From assembly GCF_001713455.1 (NCBI RefSeq), contig NZ_CP016464.1, positions 1,970,001 to 2,034,000 of the forward strand: DNA of 64,000 nt. The letters are read 5' to 3'. The position numbers and the translations under genes were made by a program. The stretch is from Bosea sp. RAC05 (GTDB taxonomy: Bacteria > Pseudomonadota > Alphaproteobacteria > Rhizobiales > Beijerinckiaceae). The first letter of the stretch is position 1, and each line of letters opens with the position of its first letter. Under the pieces are notes generated by a model. It worked only from the letters and a program-made list of their open reading frames with translations, was not told the DNA's origin and searched no databases. Shown here one piece after another: positions 9,355 through 18,824 of this stretch.

Positions 9355-9834
9355 ATGCGCCGAGTCCTCTGGCCGCGTCTCGCCCTCGCCATCCTGCTGG
9401 CGATCGCCCCCGGCCTTCCCGCCCGGGCGGTCCAGCCGGGCGAGGTGCTGCCCGACCCGGCCATGGAGCGCCGCGCCCGCGCGATTTCCGGCGAGCTGCG
9501 CTGCCTCGTCTGCCAGAACCAGTCGATCGACGATTCGGACGCGCCGCTCGCCAAGGATCTGCGCGTGCTGGTGCGCGAGCGGCTCGTCGCCGGCGACAGC
9601 GACACGGCGGTGCGCGATTTCGTCGTCGCCCGCTACGGCGATTTCGTCCTGCTGCGGCCGCCCTTCGACCTCCGCACGGCCCTGCTCTGGGCCGCGCCTC
9701 TCATGATCCTGCTGGCGGCCCTGGTCTTCACCTGGCGGCGCGGCCGCGCCATGCCCGCCCCGGCCAGCGCGGCGCCGCTGTCCGATGAGGAACGCCGCCG
9801 CCTGCAGCGCCTGCTGGATTCCGAGACGCCCTGA
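9355..9834 (+). CDS. ccmH: Cytochrome c maturation thiol oxidoreductase CcmH/CycL
   Basis: A 159-residue protein with a cleavable signal peptide (about residues 1-23), the catalytic CXXC in LRCLVCQNQSI, and a C-terminal transmembrane helix (ALLWAAPLMILLAALVFTW). This is the short, N-terminal type of CcmH; the TPR half is the separate CcmI encoded at the head of the operon, as usual in alphaproteobacteria. It reduces or resolves the apocytochrome heme-binding cysteines in the periplasm. I chose the ATG at 9355; an in-frame GTG at 9346 overlapping the ccmF stop is an alternative adding three residues. Confidence 0.93.
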   Translation: MRRVLWPRLALAILLAIAPGLPARAVQPGEVLPDPAMERRARAISGELRCLVCQNQSIDDSDAPLAKDLRVLVRERLVAGDSDTAVRDFVVARYGDFVLLRPPFDLRTALLWAAPLMILLAALVFTWRRGRAMPAPASAAPLSDEERRRLQRLLDSETP

Positions 9835-9971
9835 AGCGGCGCAACCGCTGCAGAAACATTTCGCAACCTTACGAAACAGTCATCTTCGGGCGAAATCGGC
9901 GTAAGGCGCCGCCCGTCATGGTCCTCGTCACGAGCAGGGAAGGCCCTGCCGCTGATTTCGAGGTTCTCGCC

Positions 9972-11153
9972 ATGACGACCCAGACGACCCCCTCCCGTTC
10001 CATCCTGAAGCGCGGCGCGCTGCTCGCCGGCGCGGCCACCCTCGGCATCGGCCTCGCGGCCGGCCTCGCCGACGGCGCGCTCAGGTTCGACCACCCCGCC
10101 TTCGCCCAGCCGATCCAGCTCTCGGGCGTCCAGACCCAGCTTCCCTCCTTCGCCGACATGGTCGAGAAGGTGAAGCCGGCCGTCGTCTCCGTCCGCGTCA
10201 AGCAGACGATCGACGCCGCCGATGACGGCCAGGGCAGCCTGGACGATCTCCCGCCCGGCCTACGCCGCTTCTTCGAGCAGCAGCAGCCTCCGCGCGCGCA
10301 GCGTCCGAGCCGGCCCGAGCCGCGCCAGGGCATGTCCCAGGGTTCGGGCTTCTTCATCAGCCAGGACGGCTATGTGGTGACCAACAACCACGTCGTCGAC
10401 AAGGCCTCCGAGGTCCAGCTCGTCACCGACGACGGCAAGACCCTGAACGCCAAGGTCATCGGCACCGATCCGCGCACCGACCTCGCCCTGCTCAAGGTCA
10501 CCGAAGGCGGCAGCTTCCCCTTCGTCCAGCTCGCCCCGGCCAAGCCGCGCATCGGCGACTGGGTGCTGGCGGTCGGCAACCCCTTCGGTCTGGGCGGCAC
10601 GGTCACGGCCGGCATCGTCTCGGCGCAGGGCCGCGACATCGGCTCGGGCCCCTATGACGACTTCCTGCAGATCGACGCGGCGGTGAACCGCGGCAACTCG
10701 GGCGGGCCGACCTTCAACCAGAAGGGCGAGGTCGTGGGCGTCAACACCGCGATCTTCTCGCCCTCGGGCGGCAATGTCGGCATCGCCTTCGCGGTTCCGG
10801 CCTCGACCGTCGAGCAGGTGGTCTCCGCGCTGAAGAAGGACGGCACCGTGTCGCGTGGCTTCATCGGCGTCCAGATCCAGCCGGTCACGCCCGAGATCGC
10901 CGAAGCGGCCGGCCTGAAGCAGCCGCATGGCGCCCTCGTCGCCGCCGCCGAGCGCAACGGGCCTGCCGCCAAGGCCGGCATCAAGCGGGGCGACACGATC
11001 CTCTCGGTCGATGGCGTGTCGATCAAGGACGCCCGCGAGCTCTCGCGCAAGATCGCGACCTATGCCCCGGGCTCGAAGGTGAAGATCACCGTCTGGCGTG
11101 ACGGCAAGGAGCGCGAGATCGGCTTCGAGGTCGGCCGCCAGCCGGCCGCCTGA
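9972..11153 (+). CDS. degP: Periplasmic DegP/HtrA-family serine protease with a single PDZ domain
   Basis: A 393-residue trypsin-like periplasmic protease. The ATG at 9972 gives a basic, hydrophobic export signal (SILKRGALLAGAATLGIGL); an in-frame ATG at 9918 would add 18 residues before it. The catalytic triad is H140 (TNNHVVD), D170 (DPRTDLALLKV) and S243 (GNSGGPTFN). Only one PDZ domain follows (about residues 290-385, beginning GFIGVQIQPV), whereas DegP proper has two and about 450-500 residues. The architecture is therefore closer to DegS or a short HtrA, although no membrane-anchor arrangement is certain. A strong terminator follows at 11261-11299. Its position between ccmH and a two-component pair matches rhizobial degP. 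Confidence 0.9.
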   Translation: MTTQTTPSRSILKRGALLAGAATLGIGLAAGLADGALRFDHPAFAQPIQLSGVQTQLPSFADMVEKVKPAVVSVRVKQTIDAADDGQGSLDDLPPGLRRFFEQQQPPRAQRPSRPEPRQGMSQGSGFFISQDGYVVTNNHVVDKASEVQLVTDDGKTLNAKVIGTDPRTDLALLKVTEGGSFPFVQLAPAKPRIGDWVLAVGNPFGLGGTVTAGIVSAQGRDIGSGPYDDFLQIDAAVNRGNSGGPTFNQKGEVVGVNTAIFSPSGGNVGIAFAVPASTVEQVVSALKKDGTVSRGFIGVQIQPVTPEIAEAAGLKQPHGALVAAAERNGPAAKAGIKRGDTILSVDGVSIKDARELSRKIATYAPGSKVKITVWRDGKEREIGFEVGRQPAA

Positions 11154-11165
11154 TCGGTCCCATCT

Positions 11166-11194
11166 CCCGCGCCGGCCGCGACGGCCGGCGCGGG
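11166..11194 (+). terminator. Perfect 13-bp hairpin just after degP
   Basis: The arms CCCGCGCCGGCCG (11166-11178) and CGGCCGGCGCGGG (11182-11194) pair perfectly around a CGA loop, 12 bases after the degP stop. No T-tract follows, so it may protect the mRNA 3' end or cause pausing rather than terminate on its own. The true intrinsic terminator is probably the next hairpin at 11261-11299. Confidence 0.55.
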
Positions 11195-11260
11195 ACAAAG
11201 GCAAGGCTCGCGTTCTTTCGGCAGTCAGTCGCCCCCGCGCCGGGAGACCAGCCTTCACCG

Positions 11261-11299
11261 CGGCAGGCCGGATGCGTATCCTCCGGCCTGCCGTTTTTC
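11261..11299 (+). terminator. Intrinsic terminator after degP
   Basis: An 11-bp perfect stem, CGGCAGGCCGG (11261-11271) with CCGGCCTGCCG (11283-11293), an 11-nt loop, and then a run of five T followed by CTT. This is a textbook rho-independent terminator separating degP from the response regulator that starts at 11324, so the latter needs its own promoter or read-through. Confidence 0.8.
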
Positions 11300-11323
11300 T
11301 TCGTTCTGGGATAGGCTTGGCCG

Positions 11324-12007
11324 ATGCGACTGCTGATCGTCGAAGATGATGCCGAGGCCGCGGCCTACCTGACCAAGGCCTTCCGCGAGGCCGGCCATGT
11401 CGCCGACCATGCGGGCGACGGGCTGGAAGGCTACGCCATGGCCGAGGGCGGCGGCTACGATGTCCTCGTCGTCGACCGCATGCTGCCGCGCCTGGACGGG
11501 CTCTCGCTGATCCGCTCGCTGCGCGAGCAGAAGGACGCGACCCCGGCCCTGATTCTCTCCGCCCTGGCGCAGGTCGACGACCGCGTGAAGGGGCTGCGCG
11601 CCGGCGGCGACGACTATCTGCCCAAGCCTTATGCCTTCTCGGAGCTTCTGGCGCGGGTCGAGGTGCTGGCGCGTCGCCGCGGCGCGCCGGCCTCCGAGCC
11701 GACGAGCTACCGGGTCGGCGATCTCGATCTCGACCGGCTCGCCCACCGCGTCACGCGCGGTGGCACGGAGATCCTGCTGCAGCCGCGCGAATTCCGGCTG
11801 CTCGAATATCTGATGAAACATGCGGGCCAGGTGGTGACGCGCACCATGCTGCTGGAGAATGTCTGGGACTATCACTTCGATCCCCAGACCAACGTCATCG
11901 ACGTGCATGTCAGCCGCCTGCGCGCCAAGGTCGACAAGGGCTTCGAGCACCCGATGATCCACACCATCCGCGGCGCGGGATACATGGTCCGTGACACACA
12001 ACGCTGA
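11324..12007 (+). CDS. OmpR-family response regulator
   Basis: A 227-residue receiver plus winged-helix regulator. D8-D9 form the acidic pocket, D51 (LVVDRMLP) is the phosphoacceptor, and the conserved lysine lies in YLPKPYAF. The effector domain contains LLQPREFRLLEYLMKHAGQ and ends HTIRGAGYMV. It overlaps the downstream kinase gene by 17 bases, so the two are translationally coupled. The pair sits between degP and glnE, matching the uncharacterised second pair of the rhizobial feuPQ-cyc-degP-glnE locus. Proximity to degP suggests, but does not show, an envelope-stress role. Confidence 0.88.
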   Translation: MRLLIVEDDAEAAAYLTKAFREAGHVADHAGDGLEGYAMAEGGGYDVLVVDRMLPRLDGLSLIRSLREQKDATPALILSALAQVDDRVKGLRAGGDDYLPKPYAFSELLARVEVLARRRGAPASEPTSYRVGDLDLDRLAHRVTRGGTEILLQPREFRLLEYLMKHAGQVVTRTMLLENVWDYHFDPQTNVIDVHVSRLRAKVDKGFEHPMIHTIRGAGYMVRDTQR

Positions 12008-13556
12008 CCGCTCCGCGGGCGAGGCGAGGGGATCGCCGCGGCCGGCGCAGCGCTTCCTGCCCAACCTGTTCCGGACGACCGCCTTCAAGCTGACGGCGGT
12101 CTACCTCGTCGTCTTCGCGCTCTTCGCCGGGCTTCTGCTCGGCTATGTCGCCTGGAACGCCAAGCGCCTGCTCGACGATCAGATCCGCTCCACCATCGAC
12201 GCCGAGATCCAGGGCCTGGCCGAGCAGCAGCGCCAGGGTGGGATCCGGCGGCTGGTCAACGTCATCGAGCGCCGCTCGCGTGCGCCGGGCGCCTCGCTCT
12301 ACCTCGTCACCACCCCGGTCGGAGAGCGCATTGCCGGCAATGTCGAGGCGCTGCCGCCGGGCACGCTCGACCGTCCGGGCGAGGCCGAGATCGAATATGC
12401 CCGCACCAGCGAGGCGGTGGACAGGCCGAGCCGGGCCATCGTGCGCGTCTTCGTGCTGCCGGCCGGCTTTCGGCTGCTGGTCGGCCGCGACGTCGAGGAG
12501 CGCGAGCGCCTCGGCATCGTCATCCGTCGGGCTGCGGGCTGGTCGCTCCTGCTGGTCTTCGTCCTCGGCTGCTTCGCGAGCTGGTTCGTGGCGCGGCGCG
12601 TGCTCAAGCGCATCGACGACATGACGGGGACCGCCCAGTCGATCATGGCCGGCGACCTCAAGGGCCGTCTTGCGATCTCGGGCACGGGCGACGAGCTCGA
12701 CCGGCTGGCGCTCAACCTCAACGCCATGCTGGAGCGCATCGGCGAGCTGATGGCCGGCATGCAGCAGGTCTCGGACAACATCGCCCATGACCTCAAGACG
12801 CCGCTGACGCGGCTGCGCAACCGGGCCGAGGAGGCCTTGCGCACCGCAAGCTCGCCTGACGAGCTGCGCACCGCGCTCGACGGCTCGATCGACGAGGCCG
12901 ACAACCTGATTCGCGTCTTCAACGCCCTGCTCATGATCGCACGGCTCGAGACCGGCCGGATCCAGGACAGCATGGACACGCTCGACCTCTCCGAGATCGT
13001 GTCCGGCCTGGCCGAACTCTACGAGCCCCTGGCCGAGGAGGCGGGGCTTTCGCTCGTCACCGAGGTGTCGCCGGGCCTGCGGGTTTCCGGCAACCGGGAG
13101 CTGATCGGCCAGGCTCTGGCGAACCTGATCGACAATGCGCTGAAATATGCCGCGCCCGCCGCGAGCGACCGGGCGCAGGTGACGGTGTCGGCCCGGCAGG
13201 AGGGGGGCGAGATCCTGCTCTCCGTCGCCGATCAGGGGCCGGGCATCCCGGCGGAGGACCGTGCCCGCGTGCTCGAACGCTTCGTGCGTCTCGATGTCAG
13301 CCGCAGCAAGCCGGGCTTCGGGCTGGGGCTCGCCCTCGCGGCCGGCGTGGTGCGCCTGCATGGCGGCCAGCTGCGGCTCGAGGACAATGCGCCGGGCCTT
13401 CGCGTCGTCATCGCCCTGCCGGCACATGTCATGGCAGCCGCCGGGCGGGACGCGATCGAACCCGCTGGCGCGACCAAGCCTGTGGACATGCCGCCCGCGC
13501 GCGAGCGTCCCGGCTCGACAGGCGCGCCAAACCCTGTTGGCGTCCCCTCGCTCTGA
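11991..13556 (+). CDS. Membrane sensor histidine kinase with HAMP domain
   Basis: A 521-residue kinase starting at a GTG within the regulator gene. The first transmembrane helix is at about residues 36-56, a periplasmic domain follows, the second helix is at about 181-203, and then a HAMP domain. The phosphoacceptor is H266 in NIAHDLKTPLTRL. The ATPase domain shows LANLIDNALKYA, DQGPGIP and FGLGLALA. A Pro/Arg-rich tail of about 45 residues follows the kinase core and looks unstructured. It forms a two-gene operon with the upstream regulator; glnE begins 12 bases downstream and may be co-transcribed. The signal is unknown. Confidence 0.88.
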   Translation: MTHNADRSAGEARGSPRPAQRFLPNLFRTTAFKLTAVYLVVFALFAGLLLGYVAWNAKRLLDDQIRSTIDAEIQGLAEQQRQGGIRRLVNVIERRSRAPGASLYLVTTPVGERIAGNVEALPPGTLDRPGEAEIEYARTSEAVDRPSRAIVRVFVLPAGFRLLVGRDVEERERLGIVIRRAAGWSLLLVFVLGCFASWFVARRVLKRIDDMTGTAQSIMAGDLKGRLAISGTGDELDRLALNLNAMLERIGELMAGMQQVSDNIAHDLKTPLTRLRNRAEEALRTASSPDELRTALDGSIDEADNLIRVFNALLMIARLETGRIQDSMDTLDLSEIVSGLAELYEPLAEEAGLSLVTEVSPGLRVSGNRELIGQALANLIDNALKYAAPAASDRAQVTVSARQEGGEILLSVADQGPGIPAEDRARVLERFVRLDVSRSKPGFGLGLALAAGVVRLHGGQLRLEDNAPGLRVVIALPAHVMAAAGRDAIEPAGATKPVDMPPARERPGSTGAPNPVGVPSL

Positions 13557-13568
13557 GGGGGACGAGGC

Positions 13569-16523
13569 ATGGCCGGGCGGCTCTGTGACAGATTGAACGC
13601 AGCGCCGGTTCTGCCGGCCCGCGCCCGCGCCGCGAACCTGCTGGCGAAGGACCTGATCGAGCAGCTGCACGACGAGGCCGCCGCGCAGGCGCTGGCGACC
13701 CATTTCGCCGACAACGAGCGCAGCGCCGCGCTCGTCGCAGGCCTGGTCGCGCATGCGCCCTTCCTCACCCAGATCATGCGGCAGGACCCGGCCGGCCTGC
13801 TCGCCTGCCTGACGGAGGAACCGGAGGTGCAGCGTGACGCGCTGCTCGCCGAGGTCGCCCGCGCCGGCGCGGCGGCGACCGACGCGCCGGAACTCATGCG
13901 CCTGCTGCGCCGCTTCCGGCGGTCGATGGCGCTGCTGATCGCGCTCGCCGACATCGGGGGCGTCTGGAGCGTCGAGACCGTGACGGCGGCCCTCACTGAC
14001 ACGGCCGACACCGCCGTGAGGCTCGCCACCGAGCATGTCCTGCGGCAGGCCGCCGATCTCGGCCGCATCCGCCTGGCGGATCCCGCCGAGCCCGGGCGGG
14101 AATCGGGGCTCGTCGTGCTCGCGCTCGGCAAGCACGGCGCGGGCGAGCTGAACTACTCCTCCGACATCGACATCGTCGTCTTCTTCGATCCCGACAGGGC
14201 TGAAGCCGCAGGCGTGGCCGAGCCGACGAGCTTTTTCGTCAAGCTCACCCAGCAGATCGCCCGGATCATCCAGGAGCGGACGCCCGACGGCTATGTCTTC
14301 CGCGTCGATCTGCGCCTGAGGCCCGATCCGGCCTCGACCCATGTCGCCGTGCCGCTGCCCTCGGCCTATGCCTATTACGAGACCGTCGGCCAGAACTGGG
14401 AACGCGCGGCGATGATCAAGGCGCGGCCCGTCGCGGGGGACCTCGCGCTCGGCCAGCGCTTCCTCAAGGACCTCGCCCCCTTCATCTGGCGCAAATATTT
14501 CGACTTCGCGACCATCGCCGACATCCACGCGATGAAGCGGCAGATCCAGACGGTGAAGGGCCATGAGACCATCGCGGTCGCCGGCCACAACGTGAAGCTC
14601 GGGCGCGGCGGTATCCGCGAGATCGAGTTCTTCGTGCAGACGCAGCAGCTCGTCTTCGGCGGCCGGCGCACGGCCCTGCGCGGACCCCGGACGCTGGAGA
14701 TGCTGGCGGAGCTGACGCGGGAGGGCTGGATCACGCCCGCCGCCCGCGACGAACTGGCCGAGTCCTATCGCTGGCTGCGCACGATCGAGCATCGCCTGCA
14801 GATGCGCCATGACGAGCAGACGCAGACGTTGCCCAAGGCGACGGCCGATCTCGAGGCCTTCGCCCGCTTCTGCGGCTATGCCTCGACGGCGGCCTTCGGC
14901 AAGGCGCTGACCGCCCATGCCCGCCGCGTCGAGGGCCACTACGCGCTCCTGTTCGAGGAGGGGCCGAGCCTCGCCAGCGAGGCGGGAACACTGAGTTTCA
15001 CCGGCTCTGACCTCGATCCGCAGACGCTGGAGACGCTGCAGAAGCTCGGCTTCCGCCAGGCCGGGACAGCGGCCGAGACGGTGCGGGGCTGGCATTTCGG
15101 CCGCCGCGCCGCCGTCACCAGCGCGCGTGCCCGCGAGGTCCTGACGGAACTGACGCCGGCGCTGCTGGTGGCGCTCGGCCGCACCGCCGATCCCGATGGG
15201 GCGCTCGCCCATCTCGACAACGCCTTCGTCCGCATGCCCGCCGCCGTCGAGCTGCTGACGCTGCTGCGCTCGCAAGGCTCGCTGCTGACGCTCTTCGCCG
15301 AGATCCTCGGGAGCGCGCCGCGGCTGGCGAAGGTCGCGGCGCTTCACCCGCATGTGCTCGATGGCGTCATCGACCCCGCCTTCGGGCAGGCCTCGCTCGA
15401 CGGCGATGCGCTGGTGCGCCGGATCCGCAGCGTCGTCGGCTCGCCGCCGCCCAGCGTCGAGGACGGGCTCGACCGGCTGCGCGATGCCGCGCGGCAGGAG
15501 AACTTCCTCGTCGGCGCGCGTCTCCTCTCCGGCGTCTATCCGGCGCAGGCGGCGGCCCAGGCCTATTGCACGGTGGCTGAGGCCTGCCTGCGTGTGGCCT
15601 TCGACGACACGCGCGCGGCCTTCGTGGCCGATCACGGCGTGATCGAGGGGGCCCAGAGCGTGGTGGTCGGGCTCGGCCGGCTCGGTGCGGGCGAGCTCAC
15701 GCCCTCATCCGATCTCGACCTGATGCTGCTTTATGACCGGCCGGAGGATGCCGAGCCCAGCCGGGGCCGCCGCAGCCTCGATCCGGTGACCTGGCATGTC
15801 CGCTTCACCCAGCGCCTCGTCGCCGCGCTGACGGTGCCGACGCGGCGCGGCACGCTCTATCAGGTCGACATGCGGCTGCGCCCGTCGGGCAACAAGAGCC
15901 CGGCCGCGACCCAGTTCGCGGGCTTCGAGGCCTATCACCGCGGCGAGGCCGAGATCTGGGAGGAGATGGCGCTGACCCGCGCCCGGGTCGTCGCGGGCGA
16001 TCCCGCGCTGGCGGAGCGCGCCGAGGCCTCGATCCGCGCGATCCTGAGCCGCCGCCGCGAGCCGGCGAAGGTCGCCGCCGCCGTCGCCGAGATGCGCGCC
16101 CTGATCGCCAGGGAGAAGGGCGAGAAGAACCCCTGGGACCTGAAGCTCGCGCTGGGCGGCCTGACCGATCTCGATTTCCTCGCGCAGTATCTCGTGCTCG
16201 CCCATGCGGCCGATCATCCGGCCCTGCTGGTGCGCGACACGGCGTCCGTCTTCGCGGCTGCCCGCATGGCCGGGCTGCTGGCGGCGGCCGATGCCGCCGC
16301 GCTGGGAGAGGCCGTTCGGTTGATCGGTGACGTCCAGCTCTGGCAGCGCTTCACCGTCGAGGAGGCGTTCGACCCCGCCGCGGTGCCCGCCCGCGTGCTG
16401 ACCCGGATCGCCACCGCGGTCGGGCGTCCTGACACGAAGGTCCTGAGGGCGGAGCTGGACGAGGTGCGCAGCGGCGTGCGCGCGATTTTCACGCGCGTCC
16501 TCGGCGCGGCCCGCGCCGGCTGA
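13569..16523 (+). CDS. glnE: Bifunctional glutamine synthetase adenylyltransferase / adenylyl-removing enzyme
   Basis: A 984-residue enzyme with the two nucleotidyltransferase domains that adenylylate and de-adenylylate glutamine synthetase in response to PII status. The N-terminal adenylyl-removing active site is GELNYSSDIDIVVFFD and the C-terminal adenylyltransferase site is GELTPSSDLDLMLLYD; the duplicated aspartate patterns are intact. Full length for the family. The start ATG at 13569 is preceded by GACGAGG. It ends 3 bases before the convergent end of the next gene, leaving no room for a terminator. This enzyme links the window to nitrogen control, alongside urease and amino-acid uptake. 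Confidence 0.96.
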   Translation: MAGRLCDRLNAAPVLPARARAANLLAKDLIEQLHDEAAAQALATHFADNERSAALVAGLVAHAPFLTQIMRQDPAGLLACLTEEPEVQRDALLAEVARAGAAATDAPELMRLLRRFRRSMALLIALADIGGVWSVETVTAALTDTADTAVRLATEHVLRQAADLGRIRLADPAEPGRESGLVVLALGKHGAGELNYSSDIDIVVFFDPDRAEAAGVAEPTSFFVKLTQQIARIIQERTPDGYVFRVDLRLRPDPASTHVAVPLPSAYAYYETVGQNWERAAMIKARPVAGDLALGQRFLKDLAPFIWRKYFDFATIADIHAMKRQIQTVKGHETIAVAGHNVKLGRGGIREIEFFVQTQQLVFGGRRTALRGPRTLEMLAELTREGWITPAARDELAESYRWLRTIEHRLQMRHDEQTQTLPKATADLEAFARFCGYASTAAFGKALTAHARRVEGHYALLFEEGPSLASEAGTLSFTGSDLDPQTLETLQKLGFRQAGTAAETVRGWHFGRRAAVTSARAREVLTELTPALLVALGRTADPDGALAHLDNAFVRMPAAVELLTLLRSQGSLLTLFAEILGSAPRLAKVAALHPHVLDGVIDPAFGQASLDGDALVRRIRSVVGSPPPSVEDGLDRLRDAARQENFLVGARLLSGVYPAQAAAQAYCTVAEACLRVAFDDTRAAFVADHGVIEGAQSVVVGLGRLGAGELTPSSDLDLMLLYDRPEDAEPSRGRRSLDPVTWHVRFTQRLVAALTVPTRRGTLYQVDMRLRPSGNKSPAATQFAGFEAYHRGEAEIWEEMALTRARVVAGDPALAERAEASIRAILSRRREPAKVAAAVAEMRALIAREKGEKNPWDLKLALGGLTDLDFLAQYLVLAHAADHPALLVRDTASVFAAARMAGLLAAADAAALGEAVRLIGDVQLWQRFTVEEAFDPAAVPARVLTRIATAVGRPDTKVLRAELDEVRSGVRAIFTRVLGAARAG

Positions 16524-16526
16524 GCG

Positions 16527-18824
16527 TCACGCCGCCCGGGCCATGACCCGGCCGGCGCCGCCGTCCAGCGGCAGATGGACCATGACGATGGTGCCGGCGC
16601 CGATCGCCGAGCGCAGCCGCAGCGAACCGCCATGTAGTTCCGTCAGCGAGCGGGCGATGGCGAGGCCGAGGCCGGAGCCCTTGTAGCTGCGGGTGAGATC
16701 GCCCTCGACCTGCTCGAAAGGCCGGCCGATGCGGTGGATCTTGTCCTTGGGAATGCCGATCCCGCTGTCCTCGACGAAGATGTTGACGGCACCGGGAACC
16801 GGCCGGATGCGAATGGCGACCTGGCCCGCCTCGGGCGTGAACTTGACCGCGTTGTCGAGCAGGTTGCCGAGGATCTGGTAGAGCGCGTGCGGATCGGCCT
16901 CGAGATGGGTGTCGCGCGGCCCTTCGATGGTGAGCGCGAGGCCCTTGCGGTCGATCTCGTCCTGCACCGCTCGGACCGCCTCGTCGACGACCAGCCCGAT
17001 CGCGAGGTCGGTTTTCTCCAGGCTGACCTTGCCCGATTCCAGCCGCGACATGTTCAGGATGTCGTTGATGAAGCGCAGAAGGTACTCGCCGCTCGCATGG
17101 ATGTCGCGGACATAGTCGCTGTACTTCTCGCCCAGCGGCCCGAAAATGTTGCTCTGCATGACGTCGGAGAAGCCGATGATGGCATTGAGCGGCGTGCGCA
17201 GCTCATGGCTCATATTGGCCAGGAATTCGGATTTGGCGCGGTTGGCGCTCTCGGCCACGGCCTTCTGCTCGAGATAGCGCTCGGCCATGTCGGTGAGCTG
17301 CTGCGCCTGCGCCTCCAGCTTCTGGCGCGAGGCCTTGAGATCGGTGACATGCATCAGGAGCTGGTGCTCCGATTGCGTCAGCCGCTCCTCTTGCTGCTTC
17401 AGCTTGGTGATGTCGGTGCCGACCGAGACCGAGCCGCCGTCCTTGGTGCGCCGCCCGTTGATCTGGAGCCAGCGCCCGTCGGAGAGGCGGGCCTCGTAGG
17501 AGGACGAGCCGTCATGGCCGCGCAGCGAGCGCATCGGCTCCTGGTCGATGCTCGGCTGGGCGCTCGAGCGCATGATCTCGTCATGGCAGACGCCGGCGAC
17601 AGCGAGTTCCGGCGGCAGCTTGTGGAGCTGCTGGTACTTGGCATTGCACAGCACGAGGCGGTTGTTGGCGTCCCACAGCACGAAGGCTTCCGAGATCGCC
17701 TCGACCGCGTCGCGCAGCCGCGCATCGGCGGTGGCGGTGCGCTCGGCCATGCGGCGCTGTTCCGAGATGTCGACGACGATGCCGACGAGGTGCTGCGCAT
17801 GGGTCCGCCGGTCGATCACGAGTTCGGCGCGGGCCTTCAGCCAGATCCACTGGCCGGCGCTGTCGCGGACGCGGAATTCCTGGTCGAGATGCGTGGCCTC
17901 GCCCCGGCTGATCGCATCCGCCAGCGCGTAGAGGTTGACGTCGTCGTGGTGGATGAAGCCGCTGACCTCGCCGAAGGACATGTATTGTCCGGTCCGGGCA
18001 TAGCCGAGCATGGCGTACATCGAATCCGACCAGTAGATGCGGCCGCGGGCGAGATCCCAGTCCCAGAGGCCGCAATGGCCGCGATTCAGGGCGGTGTCGA
18101 TGCGCTCGCGGATGCAGTCGCAATCCTCGTCGGCGGCGCGGGCGCGGCGCGACTGCACGATGAACCCGATCGTGATGGCGGCGAGCACGAGGGCGGCGGT
18201 CGCAAAGAGGAGCGCGAGCCCGCTGCGCCGCTGATGCCAGATCGACAGGGCCCGCGAGACCGGGTGCAGCACCGCGACCTGGCCGAGCGGCGCGGCGAGG
18301 TTGCGGACCGCCGCGATGGCCTCGACGCCGTCGGGCAGGGTGATCCGCATGACGCCGGCGCGGTCGCCGAAGGCGGTCAGCGGCTGCGTCGGGCCGAGGA
18401 AGTCGATCAGGGTCCGCTGGCTCTGCCCGATGGCGGGCTGGCTGGCGATGACGTGCCCGTCCTCGGCGCTGACATGCACGGTGCGGCCATGCGCGGCGAG
18501 GTGGCGGGAGTTCAGGGCGGCGAGCACGGCGGCGGGGGCCACCCCGCGCTGCGAGGCGCTGTCGAGCTCGCGGGCCAGCAGGGTCGAGACGAGGTCCATG
18601 TCGCCGACGGCGTCGGCCATCGCGTCTTCGCGCATCGCGGTGGTCTGGATGGCGCCGCCAGTGGCGAGGAGGAGGATGAAGAGGGCGACGAGACCGGGGA
18701 TAACGGTGCGGAATGTCGGCTCGAGAGTCTCGAAACGCTGGTACAGCGGATGTGTCAGCGATCGTGCTACACCCAGAATCGAATCTGCGCGCACAGTTGC
18801 GCAGTCCGCGTTGGCACGCGTCAT
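16527..18824 (-). CDS. Membrane PAS-domain sensor histidine kinase (orphan)
   Basis: A 765-residue hybrid-free kinase. Two transmembrane helices (about residues 42-62 and 203-225) flank a periplasmic sensor region. Two PAS domains follow: YWSDSMYAMLGYAR in the first and FVLWDANNRLVLCNAKYQQL in the second. A short coiled coil precedes the HisKA domain with H540 in NMSHELRTPLNAIIGF. The ATPase motifs ILGNLLDNAVKFT, EDSGIGIPKD and GSGLGLAIA are intact. No response regulator is adjacent, so it is an orphan, resembling the DivJ/PleC-like kinases common in alphaproteobacteria. Its upstream region is unusually rich in GAATC sites (18776-18986), the target of the CcrM methyltransferase. Confidence 0.87.
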   Translation of the reverse strand: MTRANADCATVRADSILGVARSLTHPLYQRFETLEPTFRTVIPGLVALFILLLATGGAIQTTAMREDAMADAVGDMDLVSTLLARELDSASQRGVAPAAVLAALNSRHLAAHGRTVHVSAEDGHVIASQPAIGQSQRTLIDFLGPTQPLTAFGDRAGVMRITLPDGVEAIAAVRNLAAPLGQVAVLHPVSRALSIWHQRRSGLALLFATAALVLAAITIGFIVQSRRARAADEDCDCIRERIDTALNRGHCGLWDWDLARGRIYWSDSMYAMLGYARTGQYMSFGEVSGFIHHDDVNLYALADAISRGEATHLDQEFRVRDSAGQWIWLKARAELVIDRRTHAQHLVGIVVDISEQRRMAERTATADARLRDAVEAISEAFVLWDANNRLVLCNAKYQQLHKLPPELAVAGVCHDEIMRSSAQPSIDQEPMRSLRGHDGSSSYEARLSDGRWLQINGRRTKDGGSVSVGTDITKLKQQEERLTQSEHQLLMHVTDLKASRQKLEAQAQQLTDMAERYLEQKAVAESANRAKSEFLANMSHELRTPLNAIIGFSDVMQSNIFGPLGEKYSDYVRDIHASGEYLLRFINDILNMSRLESGKVSLEKTDLAIGLVVDEAVRAVQDEIDRKGLALTIEGPRDTHLEADPHALYQILGNLLDNAVKFTPEAGQVAIRIRPVPGAVNIFVEDSGIGIPKDKIHRIGRPFEQVEGDLTRSYKGSGLGLAIARSLTELHGGSLRLRSAIGAGTIVMVHLPLDGGAGRVMARAA

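Noticed and set aside
11910..15635. Very long minus-strand open frame (over 1,200 codons) opposite the kinase and glnE genes
   Set aside because: It is antisense to well-supported genes, and its translation is low-complexity Arg/Gly/Ala-rich with no motifs. GC-rich third positions create such shadows.
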